Shown here: in pieces, positions 1-11,616 of the stretch
How positions within the stretch are numbered: position 1 is the stretch's first letter
Layout: every line of letters begins with the position of its first letter
Assembly (NCBI RefSeq): GCF_042453785.1
Contig: NC_091675.1
Location: 1,004,501 to 1,068,500, forward strand
Source: Malus domestica
Lineage: Eukaryota > Streptophyta > Magnoliopsida > Rosales > Rosaceae
Direction of reading: 5' to 3'
Length of the DNA: 64,000 nucleotides
The notes under the pieces: generated by a model
Databases searched by the model: none
Told to the model about the DNA's origin: nothing
Seen by the model: only the letters and a program-made list of their open reading frames with translations
Position numbers and translations under genes: made by a program

Positions 1-76
1 TATGTGCATTAATGGGTATCATAATCATTAGAATGTATTTCTTCAAAATTAGTTAATCTCTTGTTTGTTGGTGCAG

Positions 77-2021
77 GCATTGGGAAAACTGTACGAGAAA
101 AAGTTTGTGTACATACAAGCCGTGATATACGTGCCATAGCAAGTCAGCTGGTTAATGTGTGGCTTGAAGTTTTCCGCAAGGAAAAAGCTTCCAATGGTGC
201 GTTGAAGTTGTCAAGGCAAGCAACTGCTGCAGATGCATTGAGGAGAAAACCAATTAAAGATCCATCTTCTGGTAAGCCGCCTCTACACACATTTCATGGT
301 GATTTAGAGCACAAAGGAAGCTTACAGGATTCAGCATCGACCGCAAGCCATTTGCCTTTGAATGCAAATGGTAAGAAAGTGAATGGCAAACCCATTAAGG
401 GTGAAACAGCAAATTCCTCAAAATCAGAGATTAATTCATCAAGGTTTCGAGGTTCAACTGGTAGACCACATTCTGAGCTAAAGGAGAATGACGTTGCTGT
501 GACAGAAGCAGAACAAGCTGCCATTGCTGCTGCTGAAGCAGCCCGTGCAGCAGCACTTGCAGCTGCCGAGGTTTATTTCCCTTGACTCTACTCAATTTAG
601 TGTGATATAGTACTGCCTATCCCCTTCCTATTTGTGCCCTTTTGTTCTACAGGAATTTAGTTATCGTTGTTCATTGTAGGCATATGCATCTTCAGAAGCC
701 AAGAGTGGTACTCTGCTTCAGCTTCCCAAGATTCCCTCATTTCATAAGTTTGCTCGACGGGAGCAGTACCCTCAAATGGATGAGTATGATTTTAGGAGGA
801 AGTGGTCAGGTGGTGATTTGGGTAGACAAGATTGTATATCAGAAATAGACTCAAGAAACTGCAAAGTTAGGGACTGGTCTGTTGATTTCTCTGCCACTTG
901 CGTCAATATTGATAGTTCAAGAATGTCAGTCGATAACCTCTCCCAGCGGAGCAATCCAAATGAGACTGGTAGTCAAACAAATATCCGAGAGCACTCAGGA
1001 GAGAGTGCTGCTGTCGACAGCAGTATTTATACAAGAGCATGGGTCGATACAGCTGGTAGTGCCGGGATAAAGGATTATCATGCCATTGAGATGTGGCAAT
1101 CTCAAGCAGCTGCAGTAGACCCTGATTTCTTCCATCCAGAACCGTATATACATGATGAGGAAGGTTCAAATACAACTTCAAGAAAACACAGCTGGAAGCA
1201 TGAAGGACATGTAAATGAGGGCTCTGTTTCCCAAGTTACCGTGAACAAGGAGTCGTTAAAAAATCATCATCGAGGAGCAGATAATATTAAGCAGGCTGTT
1301 GTCGATTATGTGGCATCATTGCTTATGCCCCTTTATAAAGCTAAAAAGATAGATAGAGAGGGATACAAGTCAATCATGAAGAAAAGTGCTACCAAAGTTA
1401 GTCATTTTTCATTTTTCCTTCCTGCCATACTAAACAGAAAATATACCATGGTTTCCAGTCAAATTTTGTTGCAATTTTGTTGAACTCAGTTTTGCAACTA
1501 TTCTTATTGTTTTTATTTACAGTCTTAAATTTTTGGGGAATTCAATTTTCAGGTCATGGAGCTCGCCACAGACTCAGAAAAAGCCATGGCTGTTTATGAG
1601 TTTCTTGATTTCAAGCGCAGGAACAAGGTATTCTTCCATTATTTTGTTATAACAAGTCATATTTGTCTTTCCATGCTTACTTTAATGAGTTTTTTTTTTT
1701 TAAGTCATTAAAGTGATTTCCTGGCTGATTTTTGAAATATTTTCCAACGGCTTTCTTCACCTGAATGAGCAAAGAGAATACAAAATTGTTGGCAACTTGA
1801 AATTTTTGTACATGCTATCCTGAAAGTTTTTTTTACTGTACATCAATTTGAGCCAGGAAATGAACAGAAGTTTTTTCATTAAGAAATATAATATATGATG
1901 CAGTGACATTAGTTTCTTCTTACCAAGTTCCTTTTCAATGATTTAAAAACTGCAGATCCGTGCTTTTGTGGATAAATTGATTGAGAGGCACATGGCAGCA
2001 AAACCCACAGTGAAATCTTGA
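77..2021 (+). CDS. C-terminal part of a chromatin/transcription-type protein with a SCAF/PHRF1-like C-terminal domain (5' end outside window)
   Basis: Exons 77-570, 680-1396, 1553-1627 and 1956-2021 join in frame (acceptor at 76, stop TGA at 2019-2021) and give the last 449 residues. The first visible stretch (VREKVCVHTSRDIRAIASQL and on to the following VWLEVFRKEK) looks like the helical TFIIS-N/LW-type fold of transcription elongation factors. An alanine-rich helix (EAEQAAIAAAEAARAAALAA) and a long low-complexity acidic/serine region follow. The last ~85 residues (IKQAVVDYVASLLMPLYKAK onward) resemble the C-terminal helical domain of PHRF1/SCAF proteins that works near the RNA polymerase II CTD. 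I do not recognise the exact plant orthologue; a nuclear transcription or chromatin role is inference. Exon 2/3 joining restores a continuous KSATKVMELATDSEKAMAV segment, which supports the introns. The upstream exons are missing, so the start codon cannot be given. Confidence 0.75.
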
Positions 2022-4491
2022 TGGTCCCTTGGGTTAATGGACCTGTGTTTGTGCATGACTTCTGTACAGTACATGCGTAAGTCTGTTGTTCCCGGATGAA
2101 TTTACAGCATAAGCTGGAAGTGGTGGCGCACAGATAGAATCAAATTAGATCTTAATGAAACTGCCAACAAGCACTTTTGTGATTTGGAAGGAGCAATGGA
2201 AGAAAGGCATGGGGTTTGTTGCCTGTCAATCCGGGCATCATGGAATGCAATTATCGTTGGTCAATGCAATTATCGTTGGTCAGTGCAACGGGGACAAACC
2301 ATTTTGGATACAAATCTAAGTTAACGAATTTGCTCAAAGCAGGTTGCTGTGTCCATTTCAGTTACGTGCATCAACTTGGTATGGAGATGATAGTAGATTG
2401 CATTTAGAAGTTGGCTTGTCGTCCATCAAGGATGTATTTCTAGGGCTGAAAAATTAAGACCCTATTTTTCATTCAGGGATCCTCAACGAGGACAAACTAA
2501 TTCCTGACTTTTTTTTCTTTTATCATTTTTCCAATGTGTACAGAGTAGGATTGTGTTAGCTCAACAAGAATACAGAACATTTTTCCATGCTGGCCAAAGT
2601 ACTTTAATATGTTATGGTTACGCTTTTGGTTTTACAGAATCACTAACTTCACATTTGCTCACAATTAAATTGAATGAAGGAGTTGCATATTTCTCTATTA
2701 GAAGACTCCGAGGGATGAAATATCTGCTTTCTGAACTTTTTTCCTCTCTGATTATTTGCCTTGGGTCGGGAGGCTTTTCTATTCATGTATGATGTATGCG
2801 CTAATAGTTTCAACTTCTTGTTCCAGCTTCCAAAATAGTTATCATTTGAAATCCAGAAAATAACCGCAGGTATAATTTGTTATAGATGTTCTGTTATATA
2901 TCTAAAACTATGCATACAGAAGCTGTATGCAGTTTTAGTTTCGATTATGGTTGGACTGCATGATGAAATGCCAGGTTTTATCTGTCATATTGAAAAGCAT
3001 TTTCACTCATTCTATTGTTTTTTTAGTCTCTGATTACGCCTCTGTTTGATTCTTGCTAGGCCGGGATAGATGTTTTTGGCTGTTCAGAAGAAGCAAGAGG
3101 TATGCGCTCTAGCCTCTGTATCCCCACATTTGTTGATGCTAATATATTTTGAAGATTTCTTTGATCAACCCTTGCCTGATTTTTGTTCAATATGCCGAAC
3201 TGTTGGCAGATGCCATGGATTGGAGATGAAATAGTCTAATAGATGTGTTTGTTTAACATGTTATGTGTTTTTTTGCCCGACATTTGTATTTACTTCCTCT
3301 CAGTTGGGATTCCTATTATCTTACATGGCGGTGCTGGAAGTATGCCTCCATACGTTGTGTTTCACGCTTTGTTGCTTTGAAAATTGACATGAGCTTTTTT
3401 CTTGCTTGACATCAACCCAATTTTTCTTGAAAGTTAGTAATGGTATCTATTCCATTTGAGCGATTAGTGTTACCCGAGTAATGGAGATATAATATATAAG
3501 TATTCTCTTTCCCTTTCATTTCGGGTGAGGTTCAAATGATACCGAGCATTTGAAATTTGTCGTTTCATATGCAGTGTCCGTGTTCAATGATTTCGAGATG
3601 AATTATGTGTTACCGTCTGTAATAAAGCCCTTTCTTGCTCCTCCAGAGTCTAGATTGATTCGTGGGTTGGGTTGTCTTCTGCGACAACCCTCTCATGGGC
3701 GGTGGGACCCGCATGCATTTACCCATCTTGGTGTTGGTCCCACCTCCCGCTATAGTGCATCATGTAAGTTGTGCTAGAATGGAGTCGTCTTCCAATAGCA
3801 TTGTAATTAGCAATAGATGAATAGTCTTGTAAAAGTCCCATGGATTTGAAAGGGCCAATGATTTCTGCGCACTTTTTTTCATCTCTGCACGCATGCCCTT
3901 TTGTTTTTTATTCCCCTAAGAGATTCAAGGGTCATAATTAAAAGAGAGGGTTCACAAAAGCAAAAGACGAAAAACGGTGTGCATAAATTATTTTTCATTT
4001 AACGAAGTTCAGTTTTCATGGGAGGGGGGAGCAATTAGTAGGAATGATCATCTTTTTACATTTGGTTGTATAAATAATTATTTTTTAACATCGACAACAT
4101 AACCACTTTTGGGAAATTAGCAAAAATGATTATTTATGCAATCAAGTATCAAAATTAAATCATTTTTAATTGGTTTTTTTTTTTAAAAGGCGATATTTTA
4201 ATTAAAACTAGTCTAATTTGTGGGAATAACAAAACCGGGTTAAGGATTTCGAATCCTGCAAAACCGTGTCCGTGTTTCCATTCGATGGGCTGGGTTGGCC
4301 CCAACTAACCATTCCCAGATTGGGCCTCAAGCTAACATAAGGCCCAAATTACAGAGTCTTACTTTCTGAGGCTGAGATCGAAACACGCATAAACGCTTAA
4401 AGGGGTTTTGGCGGAGAGGAGAGGAGAGGAGAAAACAAATCCATCAAAAGCCAGATCCGATCAAAGAATATCTGTCCATAAATCGAGGAGA
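2022..4491. other. 3' UTR of the preceding gene, intergenic DNA and 5' UTR of VHA-c
   Basis: No credible coding region is seen; short open frames here lack family features. It holds a perfect 19-bp tandem duplication (2244-2281), two adjacent hairpins (3669-3690 and 3701-3744), and AT-rich DNA to about 4200. Close to VHA-c there are TGGGCC/GGCCCA motifs (4321-4326 and 4341-4346), the site II-type elements common in promoters of housekeeping plant genes. Purine-rich GAGA repeats just before the ATG (about 4411-4431) probably belong to the 5' UTR. Confidence 0.5.
2244..2281. repeat. Perfect 19-bp tandem duplication
   Basis: The 19-mer beginning AATGCAATTATC occupies 2244-2262 and is repeated without change at 2263-2281. 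It lies in the probable 3' UTR of the first gene. Two perfect copies suggest a recent slippage or repair event and a length-polymorphic site. Confidence 0.9.
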
Positions 4492-5550
4492 ATGTCTTCT
4501 TCAACCTTCAGTGGCGATGAAACGGCACCGTTCTTCGGGTTCCTCGGCGCCGCCGCGGCCCTCGTCTTCTCCTGTATGTTCCCATTCGGCCCAGATCTAA
4601 GCACCTAGGGTTTGGTCCCGGCGGATATAGGGGTTTTGATCCCATTTTGTGTGTTTTGCAGGTATGGGAGCTGCATATGGGACGGCGAAGAGCGGAGTAG
4701 GAGTGGCGTCGATGGGAGTGATGAGGCCGGAGCTGGTGATGAAGTCGATCGTGCCGGTAGTTATGGCGGGAGTGTTGGGTATTTACGGGCTCATTATCGC
4801 CGTCATCATCAGTACCGGTATCAACCCCAAGGCTAAGTCCTATTACCTTTTCGATGGCTATGCTCATCTTTCCTCTGGTCTAGCTTGCGGCCTTGCCGGT
4901 CTATCTGCCGGTATGGCTATTGGCATTGTCGGTGATGCCGGTGTTAGGTAACATCTCTCGTTCTATCTCGGCAATTCCGGATTCTATCTCGATTTTGCAT
5001 TGCTTCAATCTGGTTTAGGATGTTTGTACTCATTGTGCTATTTTAATCTGTCACTGCTTGTATAAATTGCAATACAACATCGATTTGATTGTTTAAGAAC
5101 CGGGTTTTCTGTGGCGTGCCGGGCTTGTATTTACTGGTTCTTAGTAATAGCAGTTTGCTCTGTCATATGCCTGGTGTTATATTATCGAATTTGTGACATA
5201 TAAGTGCTGACTTTCCAACGGTTGAAGGCCATCAAATGAATATCGCAACTGAAAACCAGTTAGAGATCTTGAAGTGTGTTTATATAGAAGCTATGGTTGT
5301 CAGTCAGTTTTCCTGAGCATTCATGAATTGTCTTTACGGCCGTGTTACTCGTATTTGGTATCTTGTTGCGTTTCGATTGAGAGTTTCCTCCTCTAATGTC
5401 ATTTTGGAATTATGCAGAGCCAATGCACAACAGCCAAAGCTTTTCGTTGGGATGATCCTCATTCTCATTTTTGCTGAAGCACTGGCACTGTACGGTCTGA
5501 TTGTTGGTATCATTCTCTCTTCCCGATCGGGTCAGTCAAGAGCTGACTAG
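4492..5550 (+). CDS. VHA-c: V-type proton ATPase 16 kDa proteolipid subunit c
   Basis: Exons 4492-4573, 4662-4947 and 5418-5550 give 166 residues, the usual length of the family. The protein forms the rotating c-ring of the V0 sector in vacuole and endomembranes and carries protons through the membrane. Four membrane helices are visible: [14 protein letters not shown], the [20 protein letters not shown] helix, the glycine-rich [18 protein letters not shown] helix, and [20 protein letters not shown]. The glutamate in [10 protein letters not shown] is the family's proton-carrying residue. Both introns split codons (Cys 28 and the Arg of GVRANAQQ), and the joined product is collinear with known subunit c. 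The start ATG lies in a purine-rich leader and gives the conserved [16 protein letters not shown] amino end. The product is very highly conserved, so the call is firm. Confidence 0.97.
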
Positions 5551-7034
5551 AAGGTGTGCTTGGTGGCGTTTTCAGTTGCTGCTATTTATCAAGAACTACT
5601 TTACTGTTTTGGTTAGAAGTTATAGTTTTGTTTCGAAGGTGCGATGCAGCAGATTCATGTATGATGTGATTGATGTTGTGTTCTACCAGGTGGATTGTGG
5701 TAGTATTTATGTGCCAAAGGTGTTAGAAATAGAATTAGCTATTAGTTTTACTTCCGAATAAGTTTGCGTTGTGTTTCACGATCCCATATGCTGTATTGAG
5801 AAATCGAATTAAACATTTATTTGTTCAAGTTTATATAGCCTGTATCATTGTGTTTGGTGCATTCGTTCTTATTTTGCTTCTGGATTTGTTAGTAGTTATG
5901 TGTTGCGATACCGATTTATTGGCATGGTCCGTCGAGTATTTGTAGTTTGGTTTATGAAGGTGAAATCATTTGAGAAATCCAATGCAGAGGTGAACGCATT
6001 GTTGGGTTTCTATCTGATCAAATGAACCCCAGTGTGAACATGGTAGAGTGAGTTTGGAGCTCTGTGTTCGGGTAGACCCAAGGGCTCATAGAGACCATTG
6101 AATTGAATAATTCACCATGCTCACGGCTTTAGTGATGATATAAACTTACCCTTTGTAATACCCGCGGAAAGAATTATAATGGGTAAGTTTCTTTCATGTC
6201 TAATTTCTTGGATTAATTTTTAGGTCATCTTCAACTAATCCAGCCAAAGGATCATAGGGCTAAAAATAGCTAAGAATGACATGAAAACCATATCCATCCA
6301 AGGGCTAGTGGGCTGGTCCTTTCCAACCAGCCCGCCCTCAAGCCCAGCCCTCCAACGCTAGAATGTCAAGCTTGACATTTTGCCAGCCCTCCAGCTCAAC
6401 CTATTTGAATGCCAACGGCTACTTGGAGTCAGCATGACACTAGCTAGCAACGGCTAGCTAACGTCAGGTTATTGTTGAAATTTTTTTCTTATAAATGCCT
6501 ACAACATTGAAAGCTGAAAATAAGAAGTGTCACGGAGATAAGAATCCTATCTAAAATTTGCACAACCAATTGCATCTCGACATGTGTTACTTAAAATTCT
6601 ATCCGAAAAATTATTAAGATTACATAAAAATAAAAAATTTAGAGAGTTACGTATTTTGATGTTCTTTAATTTATTTTATTCAATAGTCAAAAATTGATAA
6701 AGGTGTTTGCGAGGTTAAAATAGATGTTTGGCATAGCACCACCAAACAATAAATTGTGTGTGAACTCGGAGGCTTTCGTTCCTGTTTCATGTGGGCCTCA
6801 CAAGGCTAAAATTTACGTCATCGCCAACGTCTTTACTCGAATCACCGTCAATGCTGACGACTGATCCAGAATTTAACACGTGTCCCTAGTATCAGCTTCG
6901 AAGAAACGAAGCTCTTCTGTCTCCTTCCTTCGGAGCCTAAAAAGCGCGAAACATTGGCTAAGAGTCGGCGTATATATAAACTGTCCGTTATTAGTCGCAG
7001 CCAAAAATCAAAGTTTCCATTGTTTTGAAAGCGT
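5551..7034. other. Intergenic: VHA-c 3' UTR, a degraded short repeat, promoter of the hydrolase gene
   Basis: No gene is seen. The first ~300 bases are probably the VHA-c 3' UTR. Around 6220-6480 a C-rich stretch (GGTCATCTTCAACTAATCCA at its left edge, then many CCAGCCC-type words) looks like a decayed non-autonomous DNA transposon whose other end I cannot place. A TATA-like TATATATAAA sits near 6970, about 65 bp before the next ATG. Confidence 0.4.
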
Positions 7035-10000
7035 ATGAACCTGCGTAGAATTTCGTCGAGAATGGCCGGCGAAATTAGCAGGTCCGCCGAGCAACGAACC
7101 TCCCCTGCCGCCGTTGCTGCAGCCTACGAATCCGATGCTGTTGCTGCTGCGGTTAATCCCAAGTCCAAATCGTTTTGGCCCTCTGTCCTCCGTTGGATCC
7201 CTACTTCCACCGATAAGATCATCGCCGCCGAGAAGCGCCTGCTCTCTCTTGTCAAGTAATCCACCTCTCTCTCACTCTCTCTTCAATTCGGTTGATTGCA
7301 GAGTTGTGTTAATTTGTTGAGCAAATACTGAAACGGAAACTAGCGAATTTGTTAGTTTGTGCCGTCATGAAGTTCTAATTTTTAGGATTTTTCTGAATTA
7401 CAATTGTAATAAGAACCTTAATTTGGAGCTGAAGTTGGCTAATTTCTCAAATTTCTTATCAACTTTGTGTGTTCAAACCCCAACTCTTAAATTTCTTCAA
7501 TTTACTGAACGGTTGAAAAGGTTGAATTCTGACAAATAATTGGAATTGCTTGAATTTCGCAGGACTCCTTATGTTCAAGAACTGGTGAATATAGGATCTG
7601 GACCACCGGGCTCTAAAGTCAGGTGGTTTCGATCCGAAAGCAATGAAGAAAGGCAAATCAACACGGTTTCATTTGACAGCAAAGAGAATTCTCCTACTAT
7701 TGTTATGATTCACGGATACGGTGCTTCTCAAGGTTTCTTCTTTAGAAATTTCGATGCCCTTGCCAGTCGGTTCAGGGTCCTTGCCATTGATCAACTAGGG
7801 TGAGCAGATTCTTAACGTTGATTGTTGAATTTATTCTCTGTTTGCTTAGTTTTTTTAACCCCTCTTGGAAGTTATTGACTTTTACATGCTTTAAGTTATT
7901 CCTTGGTGTGCAACTCACCTTAACTACTTTGTGAAGATAATAAGATATCCTTTTGTTTTCAGTTGTAATGTTAAAACTTGTACATGTACACCGCAGCGAT
8001 GAACGAACATAATTTTACAATTCTAAGTAGTCTAACTGATGCTTAAGTATTTGTGTTTTTGTACCAGATGCTTAGTCTTGGTTCTCTTAAGGAAATTAAA
8101 CTCTTTTCTTTTCTATTTTTGGTGTCTGCTGCTCCGGAAACATTTCTTAAATAATTACTACAGGCTTTGTTGGGATACAAATTCTTCTAGCTCTGAGTCC
8201 ACAGGCTTTTATTTTGGTGTTCTCCATTGTAGTTCTACTGTGCACTTGGTTTCTTTTCCTTCTGATGTCGAAAACTTTTTAAAGACACACAACTTCCCTT
8301 TCATGTTTGATGCCAAACAGTTTTAACCTTTTGTAGTTCCATGTTAGATGGTGCTTTTTGGGGTGTATTTCTGTGATATATTTTGTTCTCAAATCCTTGG
8401 TTTAATGTTATTTACAGTTGGGGCGGATCAAGCAGGCCTGATTTTACATGTAAAAGCACTGAAGGTATGGCGTTATATTTTGATCTTTGTGCCGCAAGTT
8501 ATAACTCACTTTGACGGTGGTCAAGAGTTTTTTTCACTATTAATCTTTAAGATGGACAGTATAACTTTTCCAGAGTAATTAACTAGCAACTGGTAATGCA
8601 GAAACTGAGGCATGGTTCATCGATTCCTTTGAGGAATGGCGAAAAGCCAAAAACCTCAGCAACTTTATATTACTTGGGCATTCAGTTGGTGGGTATGTTG
8701 CATCAAAGTACGCTCTGAAGGTATTTGCTATCCCATATATTTAGTTGAATCTAGGGATAATGGTGGTAGGTCTGGTATTCATGGTCGTAATTTTTTTTTA
8801 TATGATAGCATCCAGAGCACGTTAAGCATTTGATTTTAGTGGGGCCTGTCGGGTTTTCATTGGAGTCGGATGCATCGTATGAGAGGATTAACCAATTCAA
8901 AGCAACATGGAAAGGAGCAATTTTCAACTATTTGTGGGAGTCTAATTTTACTCCACAGAAGTTAGTCAGGTAGATACATATTTTCCGTCCTCATACAAAT
9001 GTCAATACGATTTGCAAAATCATATCATGCATGGTACATAGTATCCATTTCAATCATTTTTGTAGGTTTCTGATATGGTAGTTGCACACTTTACAGATGC
9101 AGGTTGCAACATGTTCTATGAACCTCTAATACTAATTCTTTGGAAATATTATTCTTTTGCATTTATTTGAAACAACTTGAGCTTCCCACCTCCGCTCATA
9201 CTAATTTCCCATGCTTCCTCTCCTCTCTCACCCTTCTCCTGAGAGGAATAGACAGAGGAAGCACGGAGGCATGCACATGTTTATGTTTGTTTTTTTAAAT
9301 TATGTTGTCAAGTTGTGTGGTTCTTTTGTTCAAATTGTCAGTTTGGACACGAAGTACTTTTTCTCATTCATACCGTGCGCATTTTGAGCCATTGGTGCAC
9401 TTTGAAATCCATTTCTTCCAAAGATTAGTGGTGGATTAGAGATGAAAGAGAGAACGAGGTGGTTCATGTTGTGCTTGCCTTAGATCTTATGTTTGTGTAT
9501 GTTTACCTTATTTTTGCAGAGGACTGGGGCCTTTGGGTCCAAATCTCGTTCGGAGATACACTACTGCCAGATTTGGTTCTTATTCAACAGGGACCGCACT
9601 AACTGAAGAGGAATCCCGACTTCTAACAGGTAATTTAAGGTCAATTTATTTGTGCACAGAACACACATATCCAACTTTTAAGATCTTGATGGTTGCTTTT
9701 TTCAATTGCAGATTATGTGTACCATACTTTAGCAGCCAAAGCTAGTGGGGAGCTGTGCTTAAAGTACATATTATCTTTCGGAGCATTTGCTAGGAGTCCC
9801 CTTATACAGAGGTCTGATGATACTAATCTCTTTACTGAACATCAAAGAATAGTTGGAAGTCTGTTGTAATAAAGTTGCTTTGAGCGAATCATTTACGCGT
9901 GTCCTTTTCTTTTATGTACAGTGCATCGGAGTGGAAAGTGCCGACTACTTTTATTTACGGATATCAAGACTGGATGAACTACCAAGGGGCTCAAGAAGCT

Positions 10001-10269
10001 GGCAAAAAAATGAAGGTCCCATGTGAGATCATTAGGATTCCGGATGTATGTTTCTCTCTGCCTTCTATTTATCCACAAAGTTCTTGTCATTAATTCATTT
10101 TTTTGATCTCGATGAATAAGGTTTTCCTGATAAAAAATTGCAGGCTGGGCACTTTGTATTCATAGACCAACCCGAACGATTCCATTCAGCTGTTTTTTAC
10201 GCTTGCCGGAGATTTCTTTCGCAGGACCCTGAGGTTGAATCCTTTCCCCAAGGTTTGACATCTGCCTGA
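7035..10269 (+). CDS. Alpha/beta hydrolase, CGI-58 (ABHD4/5)-type lysophosphatidate acyltransferase/lipase
   Basis: Nine exons (7035-7255, 7563-7799, 8418-8464, 8602-8720, 8809-8969, 9520-9629, 9712-9811, 9922-10045, 10144-10269) join in frame to 414 residues, close to the ~418 residues of Arabidopsis At4g24160, the plant CGI-58 homologue reported to acylate lysophosphatidic acid and to have weak phospholipase/lipase activity. Visible features: oxyanion-loop motif MIHGYGASQGFF (exon 2), WGGSSRP (exon 3), nucleophile elbow LGHSVGGYVAS (exon 4; serine in GHSVG), and the HX4D acyltransferase motif HFVFID in the last exon, whose histidine is also the triad base. The role is soluble glycerolipid remodelling and lipid-droplet homeostasis. 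A second in-frame ATG at 7062 is a possible alternative start. The very short 47-nt exon 3 is needed to keep the frame and supplies the conserved glycine pair. Confidence 0.92.
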
Positions 10270-10444
10270 AAAGTGTACTTAGTCGTCGTTTCCTTTTATT
10301 TCTGTACAAATTAGACAGTCCAACTAGTAGTCTCTGTATCTTTGATACTCTTTGTATGCATAAATTCCTACCTCTTAGTGTAAGATCCGTACATTAATAA
10401 AGGAAATTGAGGGAAGATTCACTTTTACCATCATTTTTTTAAAG

Positions 10445-10582
10445 GAATTTTAACAAAAAAACTCCAGGTACTGTTTACTTTAATAAAAAACCCCTTTTTA
10501 CATTTAGTCAATTCTGGTACTATTCACTTTACCTCTTTATTTTATTCTTATCGTTAAAACTCAAAGTTTTCAAGTTCTTTTT
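10445..10582. repeat. Short interspersed repeat family, copy A (MITE-like)
   Basis: Shares with three other places in the window (about 15236-15393 inverted, 19664-19811, 53566-53712) the order TTTTAACAAAA, GGTACTGTTT, GTACTATTCACT and a terminal TTTTCGTTAG- or AAAGTTTTC-like edge. Length is about 140-160 bp. The gaps between shared words are equal among copies, so this is a dispersed family and not chance. I could not fix target-site duplications, so the superfamily is open. Confidence 0.6.
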
Positions 10583-11562
10583 ATTTATTTATTTATTTTT
10601 TTGAACCTGTATTTTGTTGTTTTCATTACGGTGGGAGTGAGAGTTAAAGGCCATAAGCACCTGTGGAGTTATTCCAACTTACCTCTAACCGCAAAGCAAC
10701 TATGATGGTATTCCAAACCGATCAAGATAGAAATGATTCTCTCACTATCCTGTTTGTTTTTATCTCTTATTTCATAGTTAAGTTATTCGATCATGCGAGT
10801 AGAAGTAGAAATACAAGGAGTATAAAGAATAGAGAGGGAGCGTAAGTCGTTTCCCCTTAAAACCCACCATATCGGTTGCCATGTTATAATTCAACACATA
10901 AAATACTATTTGATTGAGTTGGAATACCGTCGCAATTAAATGCACATTTGAAATTTTCTCCCGCCAATCGCCATCTTCCCCATATTTTCCCAGAGTCGTC
11001 ATGGACAACATCATTGACCTTTTTCGTGGGGCCTCCTCCAATTATTATACCCATTTTTCTCTCTCCTCCTTTTTTTTATTCAAACTAAAAAGAAAATAAA
11101 TAAATAAATAAAAAGGGGAGTCCTGAGATTTGCTTTTCCCTTTTTTTGTCGCAATCTTCGTCCAAAAGTACGCAAGACTTCACCCAAAAGAGACTATCAG
11201 CTTGTTCGAGATTCAAACTTTTTGACTCCAACAGCGAACCAAGTACGACCTTTCCACGTGGCATCAGTCCATTTGCGTGGTTATGAACTTCCCGTACATC
11301 TGGCCACACCATAACACACCACCACTTCAGTCATTAGTATCACTCAGCAGCTCACAGCCTCACACGGAAGTTAGAAACCCTAAATCTGTCCCTCTTTCAC
11401 TCCGCCATCTGTTTCCTCTGAGCAGATCTTCTTCGCTTTCTCATCTGCGACAATGGCGGCCTCTCGATCCGACTCCGTCTTTCTCGATCTAGCTCCTCCC
11501 ACCACCGCCACAAAACCCCACCGCAAACCCAGCAGCATGCACCCCACACTCAGCATAATTAG

Positions 11563-11570
11563 TATATAAA
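11563..11570 (+). promoter_or_regulatory. TATA box of LRR-RLK copy 1
   Basis: TATATAAA lies 54 bp before ATG 11617. The inverted paralogue has TATATA 60 bp before its ATG at 23709, with related sequence between. The conserved spacing supports both the promoter and the chosen start codons. Confidence 0.65.
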
Positions 11571-11616
11571 CCCAGCCCATTTTGCTTTCCAGTGCTCTCT
11601 CTCTTTGACCTCTCTC

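Larger units (their letters stand above)
10270..11616. other. Intergenic: hydrolase 3' UTR, short repeat, LRR-RLK promoter and leader
   Basis: Contains the hydrolase 3' UTR, one copy of a short interspersed repeat (about 10445-10582), a G-box CACGTG at 11254-11259, and the promoter of the LRR kinase with a TATA box at 11563-11570. A 38-codon open frame starts at ATG 11453 (MAASRSDSVFLDLAPP...) and ends on the TATA box; it may be a relic of another gene's first exon. No other coding signal is seen. Confidence 0.5.
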
